From contig NZ_LMDU01000017.1 in the NCBI RefSeq assembly GCF_001425165.1, positions 157,154 through 221,153 on the forward strand: a stretch of 64,000 bases of DNA. Reading direction: 5' to 3'. The notes beneath the pieces were generated by a model. The model did not search any database. It was not told where the DNA came from and was given only the letters and a program-made list of their open reading frames with translations. The stretch comes from Pelomonas sp. Root405. GTDB lineage: Bacteria > Pseudomonadota > Gammaproteobacteria > Burkholderiales > Burkholderiaceae_C. This document shows positions 45,216-54,713 of the stretch, piece by piece (position 1 is the first letter of the stretch; the number at the start of each line of letters is the position of its first letter). A program made the position numbers and the translations under genes.

Positions 45216-46372
45216 ACGAACATGCCGCGCACCGAGGCGACGACGCGCTCCACATCCGCGTCGCTCATCGCCGTGTACAGCGGCAGACTGACCGTACGCT
45301 CGTAGGCCTTCTGGGAATGCGGGAACTGCTCGGGCGTCAGGCCGTACCGGTCGCGCCAGTAAGGATGCAGGTGCAGCGGCACGTAGTGCACGCTGCAGCC
45401 GATGCCGGCGGCATACATGCCTTCGATGAAGGCATCACGCGTGATGGCCGCATCGTCGGACAGACGCACGACGTAGAGATGCCAGGAATGGGTATCGCCT
45501 GCCGGAGCGTCCGGCGGCAGGATCAGCGGCAGGTCGGCGAAGGCTTCGTGGTAGCGCCTTGCGATCTGCTCGCGGCGCAGCTGAAAGCCAGGCAGGCGCT
45601 TGAGCTGGTGCAGGCCCAGGGCTGCGGCGATGTCGGTCAGGTTGTACTTGAAGCCGGGCGCGACGATCTCGTAGTACCAGCTCGGCACCTTGGCCGTGAA
45701 GCGGTCGAAAGCGTCGCGGCTCATGCCGTGCAGGCGCATGACGCGGGCACGCTTGGCGAGTTCGGCGTTGCGTGTGACCAGCATGCCGCCCTCGCCCGTC
45801 GTCATCGTCTTGTTGGCGTAGAAGCTGAAGACCGTGGCGTCGCTGCCCAGCGTGCCGATCAGCTCCTTCTCCAGCGTCGTCGGCAATGCGTGGGCTGCGT
45901 CCTCGATGACGCGCAGACCGTGGCGGCGCGCGATGTCGAGGATGGCCAGCATGTCTACGGCCAGGCCCGCGTAATGCACTGGCAGGATGGCGCGCGTCTT
46001 GGGCGTGATCGCAGCCTCGATGGCGGCGATGTCAATGTTCAGCGTGGCCGGGTCGATGTCGACCAGCTTCACGTCGGCGCCGAGGTAGCGCACCACCTCG
46101 GCCGTGGCTGTGAAGGTGTGGGTCGTCGTGATGACTTCGTCGCCCGGCGCCAGGCCGATGGCTTCCAGGGCCAGGTGCAGGCCGGCCGTCGCCGAGTTGA
46201 CGGCGATGCATTCGATCTGGGGGTCGCCGAGGAAGTCGGCGAAGGCCTGCTCGAAGCGCTTGGCCTTGGGACCGGTCGTGATCCAGCCGGATTTGAGCGT
46301 GTCGACGACCTCGGCAATCTCGTCGTCACCAAGATCAGGCAGGGCAAAGGGGAGGAAAGGAAGATCGGTCAT
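45212..46372 (-). CDS. DegT/DnrJ/EryC1 sugar aminotransferase (PglE-like)
   Basis: PLP enzyme of 386 residues that aminates a keto sugar nucleotide. Features are [37 protein letters not shown] and the PLP lysine Lys188 in [14 protein letters not shown]. Flanked by a PglC-like transferase and a PglF-like dehydratase it probably converts UDP-4-keto-6-deoxy-GlcNAc to the 4-amino sugar. It is not closely similar to the second DegT protein at 51.8-53.0 kb, which has SFFPSKPLG at the lysine. Its ATG overlaps the vapC stop by four bases. Confidence 0.88.
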   Translation of the reverse strand: MTDLPFLPFALPDLGDDEIAEVVDTLKSGWITTGPKAKRFEQAFADFLGDPQIECIAVNSATAGLHLALEAIGLAPGDEVITTTHTFTATAEVVRYLGADVKLVDIDPATLNIDIAAIEAAITPKTRAILPVHYAGLAVDMLAILDIARRHGLRVIEDAAHALPTTLEKELIGTLGSDATVFSFYANKTMTTGEGGMLVTRNAELAKRARVMRLHGMSRDAFDRFTAKVPSWYYEIVAPGFKYNLTDIAAALGLHQLKRLPGFQLRREQIARRYHEAFADLPLILPPDAPAGDTHSWHLYVVRLSDDAAITRDAFIEGMYAAGIGCSVHYVPLHLHPYWRDRYGLTPEQFPHSQKAYERTVSLPLYTAMSDADVERVVASVRGMFV

Positions 46373-46803
46373 GAAGCCAGCGTGACGAGGTGTTCGGGCC
46401 GGGCGCCGGGCACGGCATGCAAAGGGATACCGCGGTCGAAGGTGACCAACCGCAACCCGTGCCGCACCGCGAGCGCGAGCAGGTAGGCATCGGTGATCTG
46501 GCGGGAGCCGGTGATATGGCTCCAGTTGAGCACGCCCTGGTCAAGCAGGCTGAAATCGTCAGCGTAGAAGCGGTGCATCTCGTGCGCGGTGGCCTCAGCC
46601 AAGCGCTCGCGCACGGCGTTGGGCGTTTGCGCGTTGGGATGTCCGGGGCGGCTCAAGATGCGCAGGCAGCCGTTTTGCGTCAGCGGGCAGGAGGCCCAGC
46701 CACCGTCCCAGTGCGCGCCGAGCCATTGCATGGCAGCGGCATGGTGAACATGCGCTTGATCTTGCAACGCGAGAAGGACATTGACATCGAGAAGAGCCCG
46801 CAT
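46369..46803 (-). CDS. vapC: VapC-type PIN-domain toxin
   Basis: Predicted ribonuclease toxin of 144 residues. The PIN acidic residues are Asp6 ([10 protein letters not shown]), Asp105 ([10 protein letters not shown]) and Asp123 (TFDRG). At the site where many PIN proteins carry Glu, the sequence reads TQNGCLRIL, as in the TQ-type subgroup. It follows vapB with a one-base overlap, and its own stop overlaps the aminotransferase ATG by four bases. A toxin gene translationally coupled to a glycan gene is unusual. The antitoxin should keep it inactive. Confidence 0.88.
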   Translation of the reverse strand: MRALLDVNVLLALQDQAHVHHAAAMQWLGAHWDGGWASCPLTQNGCLRILSRPGHPNAQTPNAVRERLAEATAHEMHRFYADDFSLLDQGVLNWSHITGSRQITDAYLLALAVRHGLRLVTFDRGIPLHAVPGARPEHLVTLAS

Positions 46804-47045
46804 CAGGTGCCTTCCTCGTCGCGAAGCTTGTTCAAGATGTCGTTGGTGACCACCACGCCGGCCTTGGCGGCGAAGGGGCGGAAGCCCGGCACCGCATAGC
46901 CAGCCGCCGGCTCGGCCACGACTTGGCCCGTCAGCGCCTGACGCAGCAGCCGCGACACCACAGCGCCCGCCGTGGTGCCCTCATGGCGAGCCAGCTCCTT
47001 GGAAGCAGCCAACAGGTCATCATCAATGTCGATCGTGGTCCGCAT
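46803..47045 (-). CDS. vapB: VapB-type antitoxin, ribbon-helix-helix
   Basis: Eighty-residue protein starting MRTTIDIDDDLLAASKELA, the ribbon-helix-helix pattern of DNA-binding antitoxins, with a C-terminal part that would wrap the PIN toxin. Its stop overlaps the vapC ATG (TGATG). It is 32 bases after the methyltransferase gene and may autoregulate an internal promoter in that gap, though no clear promoter is visible. Confidence 0.87.
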   Translation of the reverse strand: MRTTIDIDDDLLAASKELARHEGTTAGAVVSRLLRQALTGQVVAEPAAGYAVPGFRPFAAKAGVVVTNDILNKLRDEEGT

Positions 47046-47077
47046 GACAAATCATCAGATGCAGTGATGCACAGATG

Positions 47078-47752
47078 TTAGCGCTGAATCCAGATCAGCC
47101 GGTGGGTGCGCAGAAAGGGGAAGAGGTTGAGCACCCGGTAGGCAGAGGGCAGCGCCCGCGCCAGAGGTGGCGCGAGCGTCACGCGCCGAACGGTGAGGCG
47201 CCCTTGCGGGAAGAGTTCGCGCACCCGATTGAGCGGTACGCCGCGAACGTCCGGATTACGCGGGTTGTTGATCGTGAAGTCGTACCAGACGATGGCGCCG
47301 CCAGGCTTGAGCCACCTCCACATCGCGTCAGCCACGCGCCGCTGCAAGGCGTCATCGAGGATGGAGGAGAAGACGGTGGACTGCAGCACCATGTCCTGGC
47401 TGGCGGGTGCGATGTCCGCCTCCGACGCATCGCCGGCGATCAGGCGCACACCCTCCGGCAGGGATGCCCGCGCGGCGGTCAGGCGCTCAGGCAGCAGCTC
47501 GATGCCGCTCAGGTGGCTTGGCAGCAAACCCAAGCGCAGCAGGTCCAGCAGATTGCCGCCGGCGCCACAGCCGACCTCGGTGGCGCGCCATTCGGACGGA
47601 TGGCCCGGGCGCCGGGCTAGCAGCTTCAGCAGCTCGCGCTGGCGCTCCTGCCACATCTGCCAGACCTCGGGACGCAGCAGGCTGTAGCGGTCGGCCTTAC
47701 CGCGATCAGCGCGGCGGGCGTAGCGCTGAGCGATCTCGTCCAGCTCGCTCAT
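47078..47752 (-). CDS. Class I SAM-dependent methyltransferase
   Basis: A 224-residue Rossmann methyltransferase. The SAM motif is ATEVGCGAGGNLLDLLRLG, followed by GIELLPERL, LIAGDASEADI and the post-motif WLKPGGAIVWYDF. Overlaps the glycosyltransferase upstream by four bases. Likely modifies a sugar or a glycan end in this pathway; the substrate is not known. It is unrelated to the two FkbM proteins. Confidence 0.83.
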   Translation of the reverse strand: MSELDEIAQRYARRADRGKADRYSLLRPEVWQMWQERQRELLKLLARRPGHPSEWRATEVGCGAGGNLLDLLRLGLLPSHLSGIELLPERLTAARASLPEGVRLIAGDASEADIAPASQDMVLQSTVFSSILDDALQRRVADAMWRWLKPGGAIVWYDFTINNPRNPDVRGVPLNRVRELFPQGRLTVRRVTLAPPLARALPSAYRVLNLFPFLRTHRLIWIQR

Positions 47753-48975
47753 GACAGCGCTTCGATGAAACGGGCGGCGAGAACGGGATAGGCGTGATGC
47801 GCCATCGCAAATGCGCGGCCCCGGTCGCCCATAGCCGCGCGCTCCGCGGGAGTCAACATGGTGAGCTTCAACAGCCCTTGGGCCACGGCGCCGGCGTCTT
47901 CCGGCGCGACGGTCAAGCCGGCGCCAGCTTCGGCTACCGGGTCGTTGCCGGCCTCGACCGAATGCAGCACCGCCCGGCCGGCCATCAGGTAGTCGATGAG
48001 CTTGTTGGGCGCGATGCCGAAGCGGTAGATGGGCGTGCGCTGCCAGCCGATGTAGGCGATGTCGAAGCGCGCCAGCAGCGTGGGTATCTGAGCCTTCGGG
48101 ATGGGGGCGAAGAAGCGCACATTGATCAGCCGTGCGGTCGCCGCCCGGTCAGCCAGCCGCGCGGCTTCGTGGCCGCTGCCGACGAGCACGAAGCTCAACG
48201 GCGAACCCTTCAAACGCGCGGCCGCGTCCAGCAGCACATCCAAGGCATTGGGCAGGCCCATCGAGCCGGCATAGCCGACAACGACACGGCCAGCGGCGTG
48301 CTCTGCGTCGAGATGAGCCGCCAGCGTCGCATCCAAAGGCGCCGACTCACCCCGCCATTCCTCGGGCGCAAAGCCGTTGGGCACGATGTGCAGCTTGCTC
48401 AGGTCCAGGCCCCTGGATGCCATGTGTTCATGCACGCACGGCAGCATGGAGACGACGACCTGGGCGTCGCGGTAGGCATCGGCCTCGGCTTTGCCGCACA
48501 TCAGCGCAAACGGGTGGCGCGGCGACATGCCCGACAGCTCGATCAGCGATAGCGGCCAGAGGTCGTGCACCTCGTAGACCAGCTTGGCCTTGGCCAGCCG
48601 TGCCAGCTTCTTCGCCACCCAGACGTCCATGGGGTAGGTGCTGGAGGCGATGACCGCATCGGGACGGAACTCACGCGTCAGCCGCCAGGCATCGGCACGC
48701 ACTTGGCGCAAAAAAGACAGGATGTTGCGCAGCCGACCAACGCCGTTGCCCGCGTAATGCGGCGTGGGCAGCCAGCGATAGCGGATGCCGTCGATGAGCT
48801 CCTCGCGCGGCTCCGCGCCGACCTCGGGCTGGACAGCACGCACATGCGAATAACTGGCCGCGACGATGGTGACCTCGTGCCCTGCCCTCACCCACTCGCG
48901 GGCCAGGTAGTAGGGCCGGAACTCCATGCCGTGCGCGGGTGAGCCGGCGTAATGGTTGATGAGGAGGAGCCTCAT
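47749..48975 (-). CDS. Glycosyltransferase family 4 (WbuB-like)
   Basis: A 408-residue GT-B enzyme. N-terminal LLINHYAGSPAHGMEFRPYYLAREWVRAGHEVTIV, then VYEVHDLWPLSLIELSG in mid-protein, VGYAGSMGLPNALDVLLDAA at the donor domain and FGIAPNKLIDYLMAGRAVL near the C-terminus. These are typical of the WbuB-like GT4 subgroup, some of which transfer L-FucNAc. It starts at the ATG at 48975, overlapping the neighbouring GT stop by four bases; an apparent N-terminal extension is out of family. Confidence 0.87.
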   Translation of the reverse strand: MRLLLINHYAGSPAHGMEFRPYYLAREWVRAGHEVTIVAASYSHVRAVQPEVGAEPREELIDGIRYRWLPTPHYAGNGVGRLRNILSFLRQVRADAWRLTREFRPDAVIASSTYPMDVWVAKKLARLAKAKLVYEVHDLWPLSLIELSGMSPRHPFALMCGKAEADAYRDAQVVVSMLPCVHEHMASRGLDLSKLHIVPNGFAPEEWRGESAPLDATLAAHLDAEHAAGRVVVGYAGSMGLPNALDVLLDAAARLKGSPLSFVLVGSGHEAARLADRAATARLINVRFFAPIPKAQIPTLLARFDIAYIGWQRTPIYRFGIAPNKLIDYLMAGRAVLHSVEAGNDPVAEAGAGLTVAPEDAGAVAQGLLKLTMLTPAERAAMGDRGRAFAMAHHAYPVLAARFIEALS

Positions 48976-50048
48976 GCCGGGGTCAGCTCGCGCAGCCGGG
49001 TCAGGAAGCGCTGCACGTGCGGCTCGAACAGACCGTTCGCGGCAATCCAGTCGCGGTTGACGACGGCGAGCTTGGCCGTGTCCAGCGTGGCCATGCGCGC
49101 GGGCAGGTCGTCCAACGCCCCAACGATCAAGCCTCGCGCCGAATCGCCAATCAGCTCGCGGTTGGCGGGCAGTTCGGACAGCAGCGGCACGCAGCCATGG
49201 GCCATGGCTTCGAGCACGGAGACGGAGACGGCGTCGCTCTCGGGCATGCTCAGGAACCAGGTCGAGCGCGCGTACTGGCTGGCCTGCGCGTGGGCATCGA
49301 GCCGACCAACAAAGCTGACTTTGTCCGCCAAACCGCGCGCGGCGACATCGGCTTCCAGGGCGTTGCGAAGCGAGCCGTCGTTCGCCACGACGAGCCGCGC
49401 CTCCGGCTGCGCCGCCGCAATGCGCGCGAACGCTTCGACGACGCGCTGAGGCCGGTAGATCGGCTCCAGACCTCGGTTGGCGAAGCACAGCCAGGGCTGC
49501 TTCTTCGCGTTCTGCTTGGGCATGGCTTCAAGGCCGAAGGGGAAAGTCATGACCTCACCGGCGCCCAGCTCGCGCATGCGTTCGGCCATGTAGACCGAGT
49601 CCGACGTGGTCAGCGTGCAGTTGCGCAATACCTTCTTCGTCATCCAGCGCCAGGCGCTGCCGCGTTGCGGGGTGACGAGGATGTCGCTGCCCCAGGCCGA
49701 GCCGGCGATCTGCGCGCGCAGCCGCCAGCCCATGCGCGCCGCCCAGGCCAGGCTGCCGTGGGAGGTCAGGTAGTGGGCGTGCAACCAGTCGGCGTCGGTG
49801 TCGGCCAGCCAGGCGCCGATCTTGGGCAACTGCTTGATCAGGGCAACGTTGCCGCCAGCGTGGTCGGGTTCAGTGTTGAGCGCCAGGCGACGCGCATCGG
49901 GCAGCAACTGGTTGAACTCCGGCAGGAAGCCGCGTGACGAGATGGCGTGCAGCTGCACGCGCGGGTTGAGCGCGCGGGCCCATTTCAGCAGGTGCGGGCT
50001 TTCGCCGTCGCCGATGAGGACGAGTTTGAGGCCACCGCTCAGGCTCAT
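48972..50048 (-). CDS. Glycosyltransferase family 4
   Basis: A 358-residue GT-B protein: VLIGDGESPHLLKWARAL at the N-terminus, WLHAHYLTSHGSLAWAARMGWRLRAQIAGSAWGSDILV, CFANRGLEPIYRPQRVVEAFARIA as donor-domain start and SMPESDAVSVSVLEAMAHGCVPLLS holding the E-x7-E signature. Similar proteins occur in surface-glycan clusters. Both ends overlap neighbours by four bases. Confidence 0.85.
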   Translation of the reverse strand: MSLSGGLKLVLIGDGESPHLLKWARALNPRVQLHAISSRGFLPEFNQLLPDARRLALNTEPDHAGGNVALIKQLPKIGAWLADTDADWLHAHYLTSHGSLAWAARMGWRLRAQIAGSAWGSDILVTPQRGSAWRWMTKKVLRNCTLTTSDSVYMAERMRELGAGEVMTFPFGLEAMPKQNAKKQPWLCFANRGLEPIYRPQRVVEAFARIAAAQPEARLVVANDGSLRNALEADVAARGLADKVSFVGRLDAHAQASQYARSTWFLSMPESDAVSVSVLEAMAHGCVPLLSELPANRELIGDSARGLIVGALDDLPARMATLDTAKLAVVNRDWIAANGLFEPHVQRFLTRLRELTPA

Positions 50049-50614
50049 GGCTGGCGTCCAGCCCAGGCTTCATAGGCTTGGCGCAGTTCCGGATGTTTTG
50101 CTAGCAGCGCCGAGTCGCGCTCACGTGTGTCGCCCACCTGACGGGCAGGCTGGCCGGCCATGATGGCGAAGTCGGGCGCCGTGCCGCGCAATTGGGAATA
50201 GGCGCAGAGGATGGCGCCTTTGCCGAGGCTGCTGCCAGGCTCGATGAGGCTGTGCGGGCCGACAAAGCTGTATGCGCCCAGGCGGATGGGCGCCTTGCGG
50301 TAGCCGGGCAGCTCACCGCCCAGCGTCGCCGTGCGGCGGCCGTTGACGCGCAGTGCGTTGTGGGTGCTGTGGGTCACGATGGAGCAGAAGTTGGTGATCT
50401 GCACGCCTTCCTCGATGACGAGGCCGGCGCTGGCGTCGATGAAATTGAACTGGCCGATGAAGACGTGATCCGCAAGCTGCAACCCGGCTTCGCCTTCGAT
50501 GCAAGTGCTCGGTGCGATGCGCGAATGCGGCGCGCCGGGCTCGCCGAAGAGGATGCGAAACCCCAGCAGTCGCACGAGGCGGCGGCGGCAGCGGTTGATG
50601 AAGGCCCGGCTCAT
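50045..50614 (-). CDS. Left-handed beta-helix acyltransferase (hexapeptide repeat)
   Basis: A 189-residue acyltransferase. Hexapeptide repeats run from about residue 45 to 150 (HVFIGQFNFIDASAGLVIEEGVQI, SLGKGAILCAYSQL), with the catalytic-type His in HSTHNALRV and a final AGQPARQVG. The first residues are basic. It could N- or O-acetylate the sugar produced here, including the 4-amino group made by the DegT enzyme, which would be the PglD role; canonical PglD features are not clear. ATG at 50614 overlaps the flippase stop. Confidence 0.8.
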   Translation of the reverse strand: MSRAFINRCRRRLVRLLGFRILFGEPGAPHSRIAPSTCIEGEAGLQLADHVFIGQFNFIDASAGLVIEEGVQITNFCSIVTHSTHNALRVNGRRTATLGGELPGYRKAPIRLGAYSFVGPHSLIEPGSSLGKGAILCAYSQLRGTAPDFAIMAGQPARQVGDTRERDSALLAKHPELRQAYEAWAGRQP

Positions 50615-51822
50615 TCCCACGTCCAGAGTGCCCAGAAAAAGTAGCCGAAGTAGAGCAGCATCGCCGCCGACACGCCCCAGCCGGCACCGGCCAGGCCGCC
50701 CAGATGCAGGCCGGCCGCCAGGCCGCCCACGAACAGCACCTGCCCCACGAGGGCCAGCTTGAGCCCCCAGGCCTGCGCGCCCCAAGCCATCAGCACGACG
50801 GACAGTGGCGAAGCGATGAAGTGCAGCGCGATGTAGGGCGCCAGCGACCTCGCCAACTCGCCAGCGCCCCGCCATTCGGGGCCGAACACGGCCTCGAACA
50901 GCCAGGGGCCCAGCGCCAGCAGCGCCAGCATCAGCGGCAGCGCTATTGCCCCCAGCAGCAGCATGTTGCGCCTCACCAGCGAACGCGCCTCGGCGAGGCT
51001 GGCGGCCTGCGTAAGGCGCGGATAGAGCACCTGGGACAGCGACCCGCCGACCAGCGACGCGGGCGCCTTGAGGTAACGCAGCGCCAGCGCCCAGGCGCCC
51101 GCCTCCGGGCTGCCCAGCCAGGCGGCCAGCATCGCAATGGCCAGCGTGTCCTGCAGCGCACCGGCAAAGGCGTGCGGCGTGTTCAGCAGCGGAAAGTCGC
51201 GGTGCTTATGCGCCAGCGCGCGCAAAGGCTGAGAGTCGAGCAGACCGCCCCAGCCCCCCGCCGGCGCCGGCCGGGCCTGCAACGCAGCGGCGGCGGCAGT
51301 CGCCAGCATCGCGCCGCCGATCAGGCCCCAGGGCCCGGCCTGCAGCAGCCCGAAGCCCACCTGCGCCAGCGCGCCGCCGCCCCATTGCACGACGCGCCCC
51401 CAGGCGAGCGCCATAAAGTGGCCAGCGCGCGCCGCCCATTGCGACAGCGCCTGGCTGGCGGACGCGACGAGCACGATCAAGGGCAAGGCGGCGGCGAGCG
51501 ACAGGTCGGCCCACGCCATCCAGGCGGCGCCGACGAGGACGGTCATCGCCGTCATGGCGAGAAGCATTCGCAGGCACAGGGCCAGCAGCGACGCCGCGTC
51601 CTTGTCGCCAGTCTCCAGCGCCAGCGCGAACTCGTAGCGCGCACAGCCGACAACGGCCAGGTTGCTGGCCACCGTCCAGACAAGCGAGAACTGGCCGTAC
51701 TCGGCCGGCGTGTAGAGCCGCGCGATCCAGGGGCCCAGCAGCAGCGGCAGGGCTTGAGCCAGCGCGCTGCCGGCCAGCAGCGTCAGCGCCGAGCGCCGCA
51801 TGCCGCCTTGCGACGGCGCCAT
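50611..51822 (-). CDS. Polysaccharide flippase, Wzx-like (third of three)
   Basis: A 403-residue polytopic protein with about 12 hydrophobic segments, opening LTLLAGSALAQALPLLLGPWIARLYTPAEYGQFSL as in O-antigen flippases. It lies amid the minus-strand glycan genes and is probably the exporter for that repeat unit. It is separate in sequence from the two plus-strand flippases. No Wzy polymerase candidate is in this operon. Confidence 0.83.
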   Translation of the reverse strand: MAPSQGGMRRSALTLLAGSALAQALPLLLGPWIARLYTPAEYGQFSLVWTVASNLAVVGCARYEFALALETGDKDAASLLALCLRMLLAMTAMTVLVGAAWMAWADLSLAAALPLIVLVASASQALSQWAARAGHFMALAWGRVVQWGGGALAQVGFGLLQAGPWGLIGGAMLATAAAAALQARPAPAGGWGGLLDSQPLRALAHKHRDFPLLNTPHAFAGALQDTLAIAMLAAWLGSPEAGAWALALRYLKAPASLVGGSLSQVLYPRLTQAASLAEARSLVRRNMLLLGAIALPLMLALLALGPWLFEAVFGPEWRGAGELARSLAPYIALHFIASPLSVVLMAWGAQAWGLKLALVGQVLFVGGLAAGLHLGGLAGAGWGVSAAMLLYFGYFFWALWTWE

Positions 51823-51823
51823 G

Positions 51824-52950
51824 TCAGCCGGCGGCCAACGCGTGCCGCAGCGCGTCGACGACGACGTCTTGCTGCGCCTGGCTCAGATCGGCACTCATGG
51901 GCAGGCTCAACACGCGCTGCGCGGCGACCTCGGCATGCGGCAGCGGCCAGGCGGGCGGGAAGGACTGGTAGGCCGGCTGCTGGTGCAGCGGCCGCGGATA
52001 GTGGATGGCGGTGGGCACGCCTTGGGCGGTCAGCGACACCTGCACCCGCTGGCGCTGTTCGGCGTCGGTCAGCAGCAGCGTGAACTGCGCCCACACGCAG
52101 TCGCGGTCCTCGCGAACGGCGAGCCGCTGCACGGGCAGGTTGGCGAGCGCCTGCTGGTAACGCTGGCCGATCAGCCTGCGCTGTTCAAGCTCCCAGTCAA
52201 AGCGCTCCAGCTTGGCCAGCACCACGGCGCATTGCAGCGTGTCCATGCGGCCGCCCAGGCCCACGCGGGTGTGGGTGTAGCGCTGGCTCTGGCCATGCAC
52301 GCGGATCTCGCGCGCGGCCTGCGCCAGACCGGCGTCGTCGGTGAACATGGCGCCGCCGTCGCCGTAGCAGCCCAGCGGCTTGCTCGGGAAGAAGCTCGTG
52401 GCGCCCCAGGTCGACAGGCCACAGCTCTGGCGGCCGCCGTAGGTGGCGCCAAAGCTCTGCGCCGCGTCCTCGATCACCGCCAGGCCGTGGCGAGCGGCGA
52501 TCGCATTGATCTCGTCCATGTCCGCGACCTGCCCGTACAGGCTGACCGGCATGATGGCCCGCGTGCGCGGCGTGATGGCCGCCTCGATCAGGGCCGGGTC
52601 GATGTTGCAGCTGTCGGGCTGGATGTCGACGAACACCGGGACGGCGCCCAGCAGCACGATGACCTCGGCCGTGGCGGCAAAGGTGAACGGCGTCGTGATG
52701 ACCTCGTCGCCGGGCTTGATGTCCAGGGACATCAGCGCGATCAGCAGCGCTTCCGTGCCGCTGCATACGGTCACGCAATGCGCCACGCCGACGCGGGCGG
52801 CCAGTGCGGATTCAAGCTCCTGCACCTCGGGGCCCATGATGTACTGGCCGTGGTCGAGGACACGCTGGATGCGCGCGTCGATGCTGACCTTGAGGGCCTG
52901 GTACTGGGCCTGCAGGTCGATGAAAGGCAGAGCCGGTTTGATGGCGGCGT

Positions 52951-52954
<4 letters not shown>
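51824..52954 (-). CDS. wbpE: DegT family aminotransferase, WbpE/WlbC-like
   Basis: PLP aminotransferase of 376 residues, expected to make UDP-2-acetamido-3-amino-2,3-dideoxy-glucuronate. Features: [48 protein letters not shown] and PLP Lys192 in [16 protein letters not shown] chose GTG at 52954 because it gives the four-base overlap GTGA with the wbpD stop; an ATG ten codons upstream would overlap wbpD by 34 bases. The trio wbpB-wbpD-wbpE is the known route from UDP-GlcNAcA to UDP-GlcNAc(3NAc)A. Confidence 0.88.
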
Positions 52955-53538
<584 letters not shown>

Positions 53539-53539
53539 G

Positions 53540-54598
53540 TCAGAACACCAGCGGCAGGCCGACGCGGCGGGCGTCACGCGCGCTGCGGTAGCAGGCCACC
53601 AGCAGTTCCAGCGACCGCAGGCCTTCATAGCCGTCCACCTGCGCCTCGGCCTCGCCGCGCAGCGTCTTGAACACGTTGTCGTAATAGGCCGTGTGGCCGA
53701 AGCCGTAGACGCTGGGCGTCTCGTAGCTGGCCGACTTGATCGCCTCGTCGTCGGGATGCACGCTGTCGAAGCACCAGTGCTCGATCTTGTTGACGGCCGT
53801 GCCGCCGATCTTGACGGTGCCCTTCTCGCCCAGGATGGTGATCGAGCCCTCGAGGTTCTGCGGGTAGGTCAGCATGGTGACGCTGATCGACGCCAGGCCG
53901 CCGTGGCGCAGGCGCAGGCTCATGACGCCGGTGTCCTCGGCCTCGATGTCGCGCGCCAGCGTGGCGGTGTAGGCATGAACGTTGTCCACCGGGCCAACCA
54001 GCCAGTCCAGCAGGTCTACGTAGTGGCTGGCCTGGTTCATGAAGGCGCCGCCGTCCATGTCCCAGCGGCCGCGCCAGCTCGCCGCGTCGTAGTAGCTTTG
54101 CGGGCGGGTCCAGAACACGTTGACCGTGCTCATGTAGACGCGGCCGAAACGCCCGGCAGTCAGCGCCTGCTTGACCGCCTGGACGGTGGCGTTGAGGCGG
54201 TTCTGCTTGACGACGAACAGCTTGGTGCCCGCATCCCGGCAGGCCTGCACCATGGCCACGCCGTCCTCGAACTTGGTCGCCATCGGCTTTTCGCTGAGCA
54301 CATGGCGCCCGGCGCGCGCGACCTCGATGGCCTGCTGGGAGTGCAGCCCAGAGGGTGTGGCGAGCACGACGATGTCGGCGTCGCTGTGGGCCAGCAATTG
54401 GGTCAGGCTGCTGAAGCCTTCCACGCCCGTACGCTGTGCCGCCGCCATGAGCGTCTGCGGGTTGGTGTCGCAGACAGCCACCAGTTCGGCCTGGTCCTTG
54501 TGGCGGGCCAGCGCCTCGAAATGGTTGCTTGAGATGCGCCCGCAGCCCACGAGAGCCACGCGAATCGGTCGACCCAAGATCGGGAGCTGGATCGTCAT
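53540..54598 (-). CDS. wbpB: UDP-GlcNAcA 3-dehydrogenase WbpB/WlbA (Gfo/Idh/MocA family)
   Basis: Oxidoreductase of 352 residues that oxidises C3 of UDP-GlcNAc uronate. The NAD-binding [17 protein letters not shown], the catalytic EKPMA, KQNRLN and [18 protein letters not shown] are typical of this branch. It is the first gene of the minus-strand glycan operon, 115 bases from divergent lysS. The supplier of the substrate, a WbpA-type dehydrogenase, is not in the window. Confidence 0.9.
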   Translation of the reverse strand: MTIQLPILGRPIRVALVGCGRISSNHFEALARHKDQAELVAVCDTNPQTLMAAAQRTGVEGFSSLTQLLAHSDADIVVLATPSGLHSQQAIEVARAGRHVLSEKPMATKFEDGVAMVQACRDAGTKLFVVKQNRLNATVQAVKQALTAGRFGRVYMSTVNVFWTRPQSYYDAASWRGRWDMDGGAFMNQASHYVDLLDWLVGPVDNVHAYTATLARDIEAEDTGVMSLRLRHGGLASISVTMLTYPQNLEGSITILGEKGTVKIGGTAVNKIEHWCFDSVHPDDEAIKSASYETPSVYGFGHTAYYDNVFKTLRGEAEAQVDGYEGLRSLELLVACYRSARDARRVGLPLVF

Positions 54599-54646
54599 TG
54601 CGGCGAGCCGGGCCGCTTGCAGCAGCCTTTTGTAGTGGAGCCCGGC

Positions 54647-54652
54647 ATTCTA
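54647..54652 (-). promoter_or_regulatory. Putative -10 element for the minus-strand glycan operon
   Basis: TAGAAT, followed by GCCGGGCT, 48 bases before the wbpB start. The 14-mer TAGAATGCCGGGCT is identical to the one upstream of acpP. No convincing -35 is visible. Confidence 0.4.
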
Positions 54653-54683
54653 GGAGCGTGTCGGGCGGCCCGGCCGCGCCGCA

Positions 54684-54689
54684 TAAAAT
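54684..54689 (+). promoter_or_regulatory. Putative -10 element for lysS
   Basis: TAAAAT on the plus strand 24 bases before the lysS ATG, in GCATAAAATCGCCG. The -35 region is GC-rich with no good match. With the element on the other strand it forms a divergent promoter pair 32 bases apart. Confidence 0.45.
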
Positions 54690-54713
54690 CGCCGCTGGAC
54701 ACCGACCGACACA

